A stretch of 64,000 nt of DNA. Source: Todiramphus chloris collaris (Eukaryota > Chordata > Aves > Coraciiformes > Alcedinidae). The stretch covers positions 124,001 through 188,000 of the forward strand of contig JANVCC010000056.1 in assembly GCA_025345505.1 (NCBI GenBank), read 5' to 3'. A program made the translations under genes and the position numbers. The notes beneath the pieces were generated by a model. That model made no database searches. It was not told where the DNA came from and saw only the letters and a list, made by a program, of their open reading frames with translations. This document shows, one piece after another, positions 42,783-55,954 of the stretch. The first letter of the stretch is position 1; every line of letters starts with the position of its first letter.

Positions 42783-43088
42783 CTAGGACCAGCCTTTCTT
42801 CAGCACTACCATTTCAGGGACAAATTGGTGTGACCGTCTTCCCTTCAATGACCTGTTGTTTGGCCAGTGAATGAGGCTTATAATATTTTCCCTGTTACTA
42901 AGATAGTGCTCATCAGAATGATGGTTGTTCTTCGACCAGATCAAAGCGCTGCCTTCATGGAAGAACTCCTTGGCCAGCAGAATAGCAGGGAGAAGTAAGT
43001 TCATGGAAGAGATGACTATGATCAGTAGTAGCATTTGCAACCTCAACCAGAGATTCCCTATTTTGCAGACAGAGGGCTGCCCTGCCAC
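42783..43088 (-). other. Small minus-strand open frame with a possible membrane segment, status unknown
   Basis: An open frame of about 101 codons on the minus strand. It begins at a GTG, and the first in-frame ATG is near codon 19. From there it encodes a strongly hydrophobic stretch of about 20 residues (MLLLIIVISSMNLLLPAILL), then a polar tail with several His and Asn residues. The DNA here is less AT-rich than its surroundings. I do not recognise the protein. A 'ctgcaaaatag' sequence upstream on the minus strand could be a weak splice acceptor. It may be an exon, an old retrocopy or chance, and chance is the safest reading. Confidence 0.15.
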
Positions 43089-46000
43089 CTTACTTTAGCA
43101 CAGATATTTCCACCTTTTCCTCCTTAATTTAACCAAATTTTCCCATCACAGGATGTCTGTCCCAGTTTTATTCCCACAATGAAATGGGCAATAACTCCCA
43201 ATATAGAGTGTTGTGTCTTACTCCCAGTATGAGGGCCCAGAGCCAGCTGAACCAACACAAATGTTGGACAAACAGTAGCAATTTAATCTCTGAGATCTTT
43301 GAAAAGATTTTCTGCTTGTCTCTCTCTTTTTTGTTTTTTTTTTAAACATATTAGGGTGTTTGGCATAAAAGAAAACACGGTTTTTCTTCCTATAATCCCA
43401 GTTCCTAATTTTTTCATCCAAGTAAATACCCTGACAGCCTGGTCACAATACATGCTTTTAGTTTATCCATTTCCTGGCTCCATTTCTTTGTCTGTGCTGC
43501 TTTTTGAAGACCTTTCTAGATTTTTTTTTTCTCTTGGGCTTCCCTGACTCTGCTACAGCCCACTTGGGGTCTTGCCACTGAGATCCTTCCAGGACTAGAG
43601 AAAAGCCTGATTTAGACTCTGAGAAGCAGTGGTAGAAAGCAAGAAGTTTTTTGTCTATGTTAACTGCAGAAGTTCTAGAGAACAGATTTCTAGACTAAAT
43701 ACTGATCAGACTGAAAAGCTAATAACACTCTTATCTATCTGAGTGCTTTCTCTCTCTTCTCCCAAGGTACAGGTAAGAAATATTAAATGTAGCTCAGTTA
43801 GGCACCCTCACATTTCTGACACACATACTGTTAATCTAACACAAAAGGCAGAAATCCCCAGAACAGTTTTACATTGGCAATAGCACAAGCCTTTGTTCTC
43901 CATCTTCAAACTGACTGTTTTATTTCATAATCTTTTATGATTCTCGTTGCCTTTGGGAGTCTATACTTGCTTAGCCTTTGGTTAAATGAATTCATCTATT
44001 GGCATCTCCTGAGATATTACTTCATTCTGAATAAAGAAATATTAACCATCTTTTTGACCTGTAGATGGCCTACAGTTTATCTGAATTTGCTTCTTGTCTT
44101 TGATATCTCATAAATGATGTTATACAGATGAAGTTAAAATAAAACCTTCAAAGTAAAAAAGTAAATGGCTATTCACCACGTATTTTTCCGAACATGAGGT
44201 ACTATGAACAAAAATAGTCTTGCACACTGCAACTGCTTGAGTATACATCAGCTGCTTCTCAGTTTAGTCTTGTTTTCAATACGAAATCTGATTTCCTTCC
44301 TCTCCCCCACCCACCCATTCACATTCCTTTCTACTTCAGTTCTGGAATGTGTGGTCTATGGCCAGCTGACAACTTTTTAAAAAAAAAAATAAATTTGAGG
44401 ATATTTAAACAAGGCGTTTTAAAGATCTATGGGTTGTGAGCAGGGAGAGCTGCTGGAATGAGCAGATGAGAACTTGAATGATTTCTCCTTCCCATCCCAC
44501 ATTTCCCACCTATGTCTTGGTTATGAAACTGTCTGTTTTTCACATTTCAAAGTGCTTTAACAACTGCAACTAACCTGTAGGTCTACCAGTTAATGCCAGG
44601 AGATACATGCGTATCAGACATACACAGCTCCCATAATGTTTGCTTGCATTTAGTCTATACTAGCTTTTCAGATATTTTACACCCACATCTTTAAGTTTTA
44701 TTCTTCTACTGCTTGACTAATGCAAACTGAACTCTAATATAAGCGGGCCTTAGTTCTTGGAAAGTTGTAGGTTTTGTCACTGAGGATCAGAATGAACCAA
44801 TTGTACTATATCATAGAAGGAAAGTGGTGGCTCTAGGTGGACATCTTTTCCAAATGAGCTAGAATTTCCATCAGAATATAATGCAAACCCTGGATCAAAA
44901 TTAATGTAATGCCATTTTTTTTGCAGTATAGGACAAGTTGTAGTTCCTGTAACAGGTCTTGCAACCTATTACTGAATGACAGAATAAAGCTTAAGAAAGT
45001 GAACAGCTAAATTAAAGGACTATTGCCTGCTTTCTGACATCACTTAATATGCTTTAAAATAAGTTTGGGTTAGCTGGCAAACAATACATATAACAGTTTT
45101 CAGAAAGTTAAAGAGCAATGGTTTAAGTAGTTGTTACCCCTACAGGTGTTGGACACTGCATTGGTAGAAATAAACCCCCCCTAAACTAACCCCCCCAGTA
45201 AAATAATTAGCCTTAATCGTACAACTCATGTAGAAAGACTCCTTGTCAAATATCAATCTGGCCTACCCTAACTCTGCTGGTAACTTTTAGCTTAGTCTCA
45301 GAAAAATCGCAAGCTTCCCAAAATCTTGATCCTGCTTCTGCTGAGATCAATGAGAACTTTGAGACATAAACTGGAAGAAGGATTAGCATTAAAATCATGA
45401 AGTATGTAACAGAAATAATAACTCTCCAATATCCTTTTGGTAGAAAATTGCAAAGCACTTAATAAAAACAATGATCTGTAGGGGAGCTAAATCACATATA
45501 TGGAAGGTAATGTGTCAAGATTTCCTAGTAAGCCAGAGATAGACCACAGCTCTTTCAAGTCCTGCTGTGGTGCTTTAATACATTCAGCTGTAAAACATCT
45601 GAATGTGTGTCCCTCAAAGTAATTTTCTGCATAGAATTAACAATGTAAAGCAGTTCTATCTTTCATCCTATATTTCTTTAACAAGTGTCTTAACGTATTT
45701 CAAGAAGGGTTTAGTGTGGAAGTTCACATGTGTAAATTGGCCAATTATTTCTTTGTGAGGTATTTTCAACATAATATCCTAGAGCAGAATATCATTTCTC
45801 TGAAGCTAGTGCATTTACAGAGTGTTATAATGCTTGGATTTATGATATTTTATGTGTTAGTGCTAATACTCCAGATTGGAAAATGGACAGTGGTCATATG
45901 ATTACATATGGTTGTGGTTGATAGGGAGAATAGGGACAAGTTGGAGAAGACAACTTAGTCTGACCATTTTGCATTTCACAGTTATTCTGCAACTTCATGA

Positions 46001-48839
46001 ACTGCAGTACTAAATTGCTTTTGGAATAAAATTTATTTTCTTACACTAAGAGTTAACTGCTTTTAGGTAGTGGCAGAAAGCTTTCCTTTTTTTACATCCT
46101 GCACAAATGTGAGGAAGCCTAATACTAGCAGATACAATAGGGAAGGGTTATGTGAACAGAAATTACAATGGATAGCTTTTGGTCTTGCTGCTGTTTTGGA
46201 ACATTTCAGTTTCTTCAAAAAGTTACTCTATTAAAAAAAATGATAAAAAGTTGGATCCTCTAAAATAACTGTTTTTAATCTAATCTACTCTAAGATAATA
46301 ATCTGTGTGTGACTATTGGATTTATGAAGCTACTTAAAAATAAAATAGAGGTAAACTGTCTAATACTGTTTACATTAGGAAGTAAAGGGATGGGAACAGC
46401 AGGAATCTGCCTTATCTGACCTGGTGCAGTACTGATGAATTCTCTGGATGTTAGTATGGGAGACCATGTGTGTCACAGTTACTGTGCATTTATGATTTAT
46501 TTGTTTGTATTCAGTAATCCTCTTTTATTATAAACGTCCTATGCATTATAAATATCTTCTTTTTTTCAGACCGATTTAGATACTCAGAAATCATTTGTTT
46601 TAGTGAGAAGGAGAAAATAAAATGATAGGCAAAGGACAAGCTTTTCTTGCTGATTTACTTCCAAACTCTTATTCATTGCTGTAAGTGAAGTGACATAAGC
46701 ATTTATTTTAATTCCCACTGAGGACCCTGTGAGCATTCACTCCTTTCATGGTGTTAGAATATTTTCTTCTGTTCTCTAAAAGAAATTTCTGGTAACCAGC
46801 AGAACAGCAGGCTGTCTTGGGACATTAGATGGATAGTAACTTAACAAATTGCTGACTGAATCTTAAATGTGCTAGAGCTGCCTGGGCTCCTCTGCATTAG
46901 TTTCTGGGTAATCCTGTGAAGAAATTCTTAGAAACAGGACCATCGAATGTCTCCAAGTTCCATAACCAGACTGAAGAATTTTGGTTCTCGACAGCAAAGC
47001 CTCCTCTATACTGATGACTGCTGCAAGTGTTTGTTTGGTATAAATCTGCCATACACAAAAGCAACTGTTTTAAAATAACACAACCTAAAATTTTATTCAA
47101 ATTGTGTTAGATAAGGTAAAAAAATGATTGTTCATGTTATGCAGACTAAAGGAGAAAAGCCTTGATTTTTTTCCATGGACCCTTTTCTCCAAATGATCAC
47201 AGAAAACATAAAAGGGAGAAGTAATGCTTAATTGCCACTCTCGATGGTTTTATTCTTGCTCCTCTAACAACATCAGGAACATTCAAGAAATATGCTAGTT
47301 TTAAAATGTATGCCTTCTATTTTACTGCATTGATTTCTCAATTGAGTGCTGGATTAGTTTTAAGCTTTACTCTTTAATCTGTTCCTAAGTGGTGTGGGGA
47401 AATACACCTGTGACCTTCTACAAAAATGTGTTAAACTCTGAACATCCTTTGGTAGACTTAAAGAAGTTCTTAGATATGCTGTATATTTTGGTTCATGTTA
47501 AGAAACAGGCTGAGAAAAAAAAAAAAAAGACGACAACCTGGTGCTGCTGCAGGGACAGCACAGTTCTGCTGAAGCACAGGGTGCCCTACCTAGGGGCTAG
47601 GCTGCCAGCACAGACCCTACTTTTCAACCTAACACTCCTTGGAAACATGTCTCTGCTCTGGAGTTATCCAGTGTCAGGCTATTGGTGTATCAGCAAAATC
47701 ACCACTGTCTTGACTATTAAGGGGAAAAAGAAAAGTGCTTGGGAAGGAGGAAAGAAGCAAAGAGGGCACACTTTCTTGTTTTTTTTAGAAATTACCTTTT
47801 CATGCTCCCCTGTTCATGTTCTGCATTACCATGAAATAATTGAAATGATTGGCAGTAAGGATGGCAGTATGACTGAAACTGTTAGTGATGGAGCTACCCA
47901 GACAAAAGGTCTAATTTAGGGAATCATGTTTTGATAAGATTTCTATATCTCCAGTAAGAATGCCCATTGTGCAAGAGGAGAAGTAATACATTGAAGCTGT
48001 ATCCTTTAGAAGTGGTAGACTTGTTTTTGTTTGTTTGCTTTGTTGTTTGATTTTTTTCCCAGTATAAAAATAAAGACAAGAAAACTGGCTTCAAAACACA
48101 TTCCTGATGCTTAGACCATTCTCTGGAATATAAAAAGACTGAGAGGTAAAATGGAGGGTAGATGAAGAGATTATTAAAAGTATTCCTTTTTTAAAGGTTG
48201 ACTGCTATTGTAACACAGTTTAGCCATACAACCATCTAAGAGTCTTATCCCCTGTGACAATATTTGAACTTATTTATGATCAGTATTGACAGCCAAACGT
48301 TAGTTTACTTAGGCCTCCAATAATTCTAAATGTCAAACAAATTTGTTCTTTATCTAGCATGAACTGAGGAGAAAATACTGTTTACTCCATTCAAAGCAGG
48401 TTGGATCACTTGGCTTATTTTAGAGCATACTTTACTGTATCATACTGAAACCCTAGCTAGGAGAATCAACCCTTTGGATGAACTTAGCTCCAAATGTTGA
48501 TGGCAGCAATATGCCTTTAAACACCTGTTTGAAATGTGAAAGGTTACACCTCCACAGAGAAGGAACTGAGGACTGCAGCAAAGCTGTAAAATTGTGACTG
48601 AATCTCCAGCAGTTCCAACTGAGATAAGTTTATCTGATGTTCTAGCAGTGGCAGTGTATTTGGCTTTAAAATTGAAAATCCAAGAAATCTGTTGTCTGAC
48701 TGTTATGCTTCTCTATAATGACTTTTCCAAACTTTCTCAGAAGCTTCCATATTAGGTCTCAGCTGAGAAAAAAAAAAAAAAAAAAAAAAGTCATATTTTC
48801 TTTCTGCTAGCACTTCACTTCCTATATATGATACTTCTG
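43089..48839. other. Gene desert, no gene seen
   Basis: About 5.7 kb of AT-rich sequence. A 176-codon frame at 47,389-47,919 includes a run of Lys codons from a 14-base A run (47,515-47,528) and shows no domain. A C-rich patch lies at 45,173-45,197 and a 22-base A run at 48,768-48,789. No repeat family or RNA gene was recognised. Confidence 0.5.
48768..48789 (+). repeat. 22-base poly-A run
   Basis: An uninterrupted A run. I looked for a processed pseudogene or a LINE body just upstream and did not recognise one, so it is left as a homopolymer. Confidence 0.85.
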
Positions 48840-49007
48840 ATTTTTTGTGTCTGTGTGTGAGAGGTGTTTTTTTGTTTGTTTTGTTTTTGTTGCACATGGT
48901 GGTGTTTTATTTAGTGTTTGGGGGGGAGTGTTTGCTTGTGTTTTGTTGTTGGGTGGGGTTTGTTTTGTTTGGTTGGTTGGTTTTGGTTTTGTTTGTTTGT
49001 CTTTTTT
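48840..49007 (+). repeat. Long T/G-rich tract with G runs
   Basis: About 165 bp made almost only of T and G, with a seven-G run near 48,920, GGG and GGGG runs near 48,951-48,958 and a GGTTGGTTGG block near 48,971-48,980. It gives rise to two overlapping frames rich in Phe, Val, Leu, Gly and Cys, which I reject as genes. The G runs could form quadruplex structure on this strand. Confidence 0.8.
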
Positions 49008-50280
49008 ACTTACAAGACTTGTCTTCCTACGGAGTATGGACCAAATTTACCTACATCCAGGGTTACTTATACTGTGGTACCTTTTGGAATGGCATGATGA
49101 AATGGTTTCTGAAAACAATTTCACACCGCTTGCATGACCAGTGCTGGAAAACAAGCAAGTGGGTAATCCTTCTATTGAGCCTTAATATAGCTGTGCATTT
49201 CAGTAAAGGATAGATAGGAAGTTTCTTTCTTGTAGTTGAAGAAAACATTGAATACTACTACTATTTTGTTTTGCTTAAAGTGGAGTAAAGGATTAGATCA
49301 ATTTGGCAGCCATGCTAAGGATTTGCTGTGTGTTGTGGTAACAGCTTAAAAAATTCAAGTTATAAAATATCATTAAAATTGGGATTAATCGGGATTAAAA
49401 CACATTGGGGGGTGGGGAATGCATTATTAAATCTCCTTGTCACCTTCACAGATTTCAGGGCTGTGTTTCATGTGAAAATAAATACTTCATGGATTCCTGT
49501 AAGTTTCAATACATATATTATTATTGATCCAATATAGACATCTTCTTTACAAGAACAGCATTTGAATGAAGTTTATATTTACCATAGCAGTACTCCTTGT
49601 GTTATTTTGGGTTTGTTTTTAATTTGCTTGTCCCCTGACCCTCTTGCTTATTTCCTCTGGCAATAGCTATTCCTAGCCTATAAATGTGTTCTGAATACAG
49701 AGGAACTCTACTGTTAACTATGATTTCAGCAGTGTAATTCTATGATAATAAATAGCTTAAAGTCAAGAAAGACTAGATGTTAAGCTTTTTTTTTTTTTTT
49801 TCATGGCTTGTAGTAATAGCAGTTTGATATAATATATACAAACTAGAGGAATATTTTTTTCATAAATATTCTTTTTTGTTTTTCCTGTTTCCTAGTGGAA
49901 CAGTTGGAAGCAGGAAACTCTGAGTTTTGAGCTGCAGTAGTCCAAAGGATATCCTTGTCTCTCTCCACCTCTATAAATAAAGTGGGAGAACTTTTACCCT
50001 GCCTCTAAAATCAGTATGTGTAACTTCTAGGTTGTTTACAAGAAGAGTCAGAGCTGTTTGTAACTTTTTGATTTGTTTGTGATTAATGAGAATTGAAGTA
50101 TTATACACCCAATGTTAGTTTCTGAGGTTTCTGACAAATATTTGATCCCTCCCCAAACATGCAACCACAGAGATTAGGCATCAAATTATTTGCATCAGTT
50201 ATATATTTCTACCTGGAAGGGAAGTATCATAGGAAAATCAGATTTTGGTTAAAAAGGGAAAACTTATTTTATAATTAACT

Positions 50281-50325
50281 GAATTATAAATATATTATAA
50301 ATATATAAATATATTATATTAGAAA
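50281..50325. repeat. AT-rich tract with TATAAATA units
   Basis: About 45 bp of A and T with repeated TATAAATA and TATTATA units. It looks like decayed simple sequence. Confidence 0.75.
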
Positions 50326-53300
50326 TAACTGAAAATAGATAACTCTCTTATTGATTAAATAAAAGTAGAATGAAGTTCAATGTCTGCAGTTAAAAGCTAA
50401 ACAAATTCTCAGAGACAAGGTGCAGATTATGTAGAAATGGCAGTAATTAACCTTTATACTTGTTTCAGTAAAGACCACAGACAGTTTTTCATTACAGGAA
50501 AATCATAAATCAAATTTAGGTTGCTTTTTTTTTTTTCCTGAGTGGTTATTTATATTTTATTTATATTTAGGACCTAATTCAGGAAATTCCTAGAGATTTT
50601 CTTATGCAGCAGATCAGGCTGTCAGAGTACCAGTGGAATCCCTGATCACTAATAAGTGTTCTGCCATTTTGGCAAGATTTAGTGGGTGAAAGCCTATGTA
50701 AGTTCAGTGGAATTACTGTCACTAATTTAAATTACACTGTAACTTTGAAATATTTTATTTGCCTGGGGGATCTAAATACCCAGTAGTAATTCTGGATCAT
50801 GAATTTGGATTATGAGTTATTATTTTTGAAATGATGGTACAGCCAGAAGCTGAAAGCAGGGTTTTACTCCTCTGCAAACAGGGAAGCAGGAGGCTGCATT
50901 CAGCCGTGCTGCTGGCCATGGTTCATGAGCTGTACATGACCCAGAACATCCACTCAGTGCATTTGAGACAGGAAGTGTGAATGGCAGCATCAGCACATGG
51001 AGGTGCTTGGTTTTTGCAGTTTCTCTGGAAATTTAGACCTTGTCTGTTACCTCAACACAGCAGTTCCTAAGCACAATGGTACTGAGGGTAACATAGGCTG
51101 GAAATTTCTGCAGTCAAATTTTCCATCATTCTTCCTGTTGAGGAGTGATTATACCTTTCCAGTCAGCACAGACAAGGCTGAGTCCACCAACACTTGGTAA
51201 CTGCTGTCCCTGGAGGGAATATGGCTCATCCTGGTACTCTGCCATTTCACCACCTGCTGTATGGCCACCTGCCGAGGTGAGATTGAGGAAAAAAAATCTC
51301 TGAATCATGAATCACTAATTTAGGCCATGGACACTGGGTTTTCCTATCTGCAGGGAAGGTTGATTTCACTTCTGTTGTCAAGATCTAGCTAAAGACAGTT
51401 AGAGAAGGGGAGGAGAGATCAGAAATTCCACTTGCAGCCTCTTCTATGAAGAGATCTAACACAGAAAGCAGAAAAGGAGCAAGGAAATATATGAATATAT
51501 TATGAAGGAATTTGTGTTCACAGACAGACCAGTAATCATCTAAACAAAAGAAAACTGTCCAAAGAAACAACATGTAATCATTTTACCTTTAAGTATTCCC
51601 TCCCTGATTTCTACCTGCTCCCCAGACATGTCAGAAGGAATGCAAAAGCTTACATCCAGCCCTTCTCTGAAATCCCCCCTGCCCCAGACAGACACATGGT
51701 CTCAGTCACTCTTAATTTTTACTAAAGGCTGAGAATATTTTTATCCTCTCCTTTTCTGGGAAGAAATGGGGTAACCTCTCCAGAGAACATGCATATTAGT
51801 AGTCTCTTTCCATCAGGATCATTCTGCTGCACTATCTGACAGGCTATCCCTAAATAAATATCCCAGTCAGATGTTTGTTTTTCCTTCACTTGGCACTTTC
51901 ATCAGGGAGGTTTTACCTCACCATGCAGTTGCAAGGCAGGAGAAGTAAGAGCTGGGAACCCTTACAGGGATGGAGGATGAGGATCACCTAATCACCTATA
52001 TCCTTTGTCCCACTTCCTCCCCCCAACAACAACAAAAAAATAAAATGAGGGAGTTCTTTTGCAACCTTCATTTTCAACTGCAGAGCATGTTATGTGATAC
52101 TGTTCCTACACTGCTTTGCAAAAACTGCACCTGCTGAGAGGCACCAACTCTGGGATCTCTTATGCCAGGAAGTGTACAAAGATGTACCAAAGAATGGCTT
52201 TGCCTAAAGAGGTTTAATTGAAATAAGGTAAATGTAAGAATAATGGAAGAAAGGAAAACTGAGACATAGAGTATGTTCTACCTGTGTATGCACTGGGAAA
52301 CTGATTCAGTGTAAGGGTTTCTTTAAAACATTGCCATTACTATTGACTAAGGAATAAAGTAGAAGCCTACTTCAGAAAAGGAGGTATGTCAGGTATCAAA
52401 AAAGTCTGGTACTTACTGCTTCTGATAGATACATCCCAAATTGTAGATAATATTGCAGGAGAGCACCTTAAATTAATGTATTTCTACCCTGTTCACCAGC
52501 ATACTGTCTAAGCAGTTTAGGCTCTGCAATGCTATTAGTTGGTGAACCTCATGCAGTAAAATCCACAGTGCCAAGGAGGCATCCCAGTTCCCTTAGCAGG
52601 GCTTTGTATCTCAAAATCCGACTTACAGCAAAGGCTGATCTGAGTGATCACCACCAAAGCCATCTCATCAGAAAGACTGAAAAAAAATTCTGGTTTAACT
52701 TTTGCCTGGTATTTAGAACCCATTTTGCCTCAGTCTGGAATCAGACTCTTAAGCCCATGGGGAGGGGAAAAAAAAAAAAAAGTGAAAAAGAAAGCTACAA
52801 ATGATGAATAGAAGGTGGAAAGGGGTATGGCATAGTTGTGACATTCTCATCATTTATTCTAGTTGTTAAAGCAAATCATTTTGGATGCCAAAGGCTTTTT
52901 GTCTGCCTGAAGAAACAAAAACCCACCTTGCACTGAACAGTTTGGCTATTTGTTTATATGGGAAATTAAGACATCCTCTCATGTTGAGGCTGTGTTGCTG
53001 GGAAGACAGAGCTAGGTTTGGCTTGACTAAAGGCAGGAGAGAAATTCCATACTAATTTCTGCCCCTTCAGCTGAAGATAGAGCCTGGGAATGGGGAGGCC
53101 TATATTAAAGGGGGCTGGGAGATGGTAGTTTGCTTTCTTTCCAGACTGCAGAATATAAAACTATTCTGATAATATGCATACAACTTCCTTCTAGTTCTCT
53201 TTCTTCTCACAGAAGAAGTAGCTATATCCCAAGCAAAAACAATGTTTCATCCTGTCAGACTTGGGTGGAAAGGGGAGGGGAAGATAAAGCATGAAAACAA

Positions 53301-53969
53301 TAAAAACGTTTATTTTTAATAGTGTCTGGCAGTAGTCGGAGTTTTTAAAACTATAAATAAACAAAGGTCATCGTCAACGATGAGAAACACATGCCATACA
53401 CATGTTTTTGAAAATGTAGATAAAGAAAACAGATAACAAATAGCATTATGTAGCTTTTTACAGGAGGTTCATTAGAACTACCATTACAATGTTCAGTTGT
53501 ATCAGAAAGCAGCCGTACCCCTTGGTGCAGTGAAGAATTGAGGTGTCTGTGTCCTGTTCCTTGCATTACCACTGTCCTGCTCGATTTCATTTTCTCTCCT
53601 TTTTTTTGGTCTTGGGACAGGCCTTGCTGTGCCTGGAGAAAGCATTTGTATAGCAAGGTGGGTCCAGACCTTTGCTCCAGCCTGTAGCTGCTTCTGTAAT
53701 ATATACAGTATTTAAAATCTACTCCTGTGTGGAAAGCGGGAAGCTATGTTCAGCAACTAACTAATGCTAAAGCTCTGGCAAGGACAAAACCCTAAATTTC
53801 TGGTGTTTGAAAGAAGATGAGGGCAACTTAAGGATCAACACAGACCAGAAAGCTAATACAAACCATGGTGGATGGTGGGCAGGCCCTCTCTGTTACTGCG
53901 GATGGGTGCAGGAACACGGCTCCAATTATCTGAGCTATTTATGTGCACTTGCTTTTGGCAATCTTACTT

Positions 53970-54160
53970 TGGAATGCTGTTTGTAAAAGGTTTCATACTT
54001 TTCTATTAAGCTTCTTAAAGGGCCATTATGCATTCACAAAAATCCATATCCATCTGGTAAGGAATGTTTCCTGACTCAATTAACACCGTATGCATACCAA
54101 TTGCTGCCATTCTGGAGTGTGATTCAGTATTCCAAATGCACTTGCATATTAAGAGAGGAG
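53970..54160. promoter_or_regulatory. Candidate enhancer-like motif cluster (inferred)
   Basis: Within about 190 bp there are three octamer/POU-like words (attatgcattc at 54,025-54,035, gtatgcatac at 54,088-54,097, cttgcatattaag at 54,141-54,153), two GGAATG/CATTCC-like TEAD words (54,061-54,071 and 54,128-54,140) and homeodomain-like CAATTAAC at 54,077-54,084. In AT-rich DNA some of these are expected by chance. The cluster is about 8 kb upstream of the receptor exon. No conservation data were available, so this is only a lead. Confidence 0.2.
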
Positions 54161-55824
54161 GTTAGGAAATACAGTGGGAAAATGGTACATTTTACAAGAA
54201 AAGAATAAAGAATAACAGCTTTTTAGTGATTCTCAGGGGCTAATAGTCTTCGTTGAAAAAACAGGCCTCACCAGCTTGTTTTGTAGTAGGTTTAGTGTCT
54301 AATACTAGACAATATCTGTATGACACAGAGCTTTGCAAACGAGAAACAGAAAAAATTTCAGTGATCTTTGACAGTTATTTTCTTTTCCTGAATATTATCT
54401 TATTCAAATAGTTTATTTATGAGTTTATAATCACAGATGTTTAAACTAATATGTTTTATCACACTATTTTAGAGAGCTTCAGAAAGATTTTTTTTTTATT
54501 TGATTAAATTATTTTCACAGCAGGCATTGTGGATATTAGCGTTTATGAATTTTAAGGCAACAGCTACATTCTCAGCATCTAGTCCTGATGCCATAAGATT
54601 CAGATGTAGATGGGGCTCTTCGAAAGTGATTATGTTTTGGGGAATCATTTGTGCTGTGCTTAACAGCAATTAGATTTGCAAATACATATGATTTTTATTT
54701 TTCATGCCTGTAATAGTACTTCTTTTAAGTGTTTTTTTGGTTGACATTTGCTGCTGTTGCTGTACATACCACTGTAGCTGCACAGTACTTTGATTTCTTT
54801 TAACACTGAAGGTTTTCCTTTCTAAAAGTACCGAGACAAATGATATAAAAGGACATAATGTTTTTTAAAAAACAGAACGGCGACTAAAATATTACTTAGG
54901 GGATGAGTTACTTTTGATGTTTTTGCACAAGGAGACCAAGGCAACACTCCAGTTCCCCAAGAATGCATAGAAAGTATAAAAGCAAACTCAAGAATTGCTG
55001 ACAAATCTAAGACGCTGGAAATAGAAGTAAGAAAGTGTTGGCCTGACAGAAGAGAAGGTCAGTTTCTAAGCCACCTTTAAGTTGAAGAAGACATGACCTC
55101 TCCAAAGGAACTTGAAAGAAATATGTAATAGCGACTGACACAATTTCAAGAGAGTTGAAATGGGAAATGAAATGAAAATGGGAATACACAGACAGAAAAT
55201 GATAGATGCAACTTTCTGCTTGTAAGGCAACAGAGACAGAAATTTATTTTGACAGGAGGAATTCAGAGAAAGATGGAGGTGTGTTAGAATTCAGTTGGAC
55301 TGTGGGATATTATTGATATTAGGAGAAATGTTGCACAACTGTTAGTGGTAATTGGATTTTTTTGGCTTTTCATGTTAGGACTGTGATCAATGCACTTTCT
55401 AACTTAGCCACAAAATATGAATCTACTTAAGTCCTCTACAAAATTAGTTCAAGCCATAGTATAGTTTATTTTTTTAAAACTCTGTCCATGTATAGATAAA
55501 AGTTTTTCATTTAGTCTTCCTGAATTGTTTTCCCTATGTCTTCAACTGGCCACTTGTAAAAACAAGTAAGTTGTTAGAACCACTACCTCTACATGAAATC
55601 TTCTCTGTAAAGACAAAACATAAGAGACATTTAGTTATCTTGAGCATCTATTGCATAACGACATTCTCATTTTAATCATCATCTTTCAGATTATAAATCG
55701 TTATTTTCTCTTTTCTGCTACAAGTGAATAAAACAGCGAGCAATGAAATACAGGTTAGGTTAATATGTCATTTTAATTTACTGGATGAATGATAGCAAAT
55801 AACCCAGAAACTCGCTGAATATTC

Positions 55825-55856
55825 TTGTCATTAAGTTGATTTGTCATTAAGTTGAT
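55825..55856 (+). repeat. Perfect 16-bp tandem duplication
   Basis: The unit ttgtcattaagttgat occurs twice in a row with no mismatch, which suggests a recent small duplication. Confidence 0.95.
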
Positions 55857-55954
55857 TAATAAGGGAAATAATAGAGTAATAACCACTTATTTTGCACTGT
55901 TCATACATTGTCAAGAGATGCTACAGTTAGACAAAAAAGACATTGATGAACTGG

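Larger units (their letters stand above)
49008..55954. other. Gene desert, right part
   Basis: About 7 kb with no supportable gene. It includes an AT tract at 50,281-50,325, a motif cluster that might be regulatory at 53,970-54,160, and a perfect 16-bp tandem pair at 55,825-55,856. All open frames are near 100 codons or less and have no recognisable domain. Confidence 0.5.

Noticed and set aside
47389-47919. 176-codon open frame
   Set aside because: Contains a Lys run from an A homopolymer and shows no domain or consistent codon pattern. A relic cannot be excluded, but there is no positive evidence.
48768-48789. Poly-A run as the tail of a processed pseudogene
   Set aside because: No recognisable coding body upstream on either strand and no flanking target-site duplication seen. 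The same holds for the runs at 47,515 and 57,648.
48845-49213. 122- and 96-codon frames across the T/G tract
   Set aside because: Their composition follows from the T/G-only sequence.
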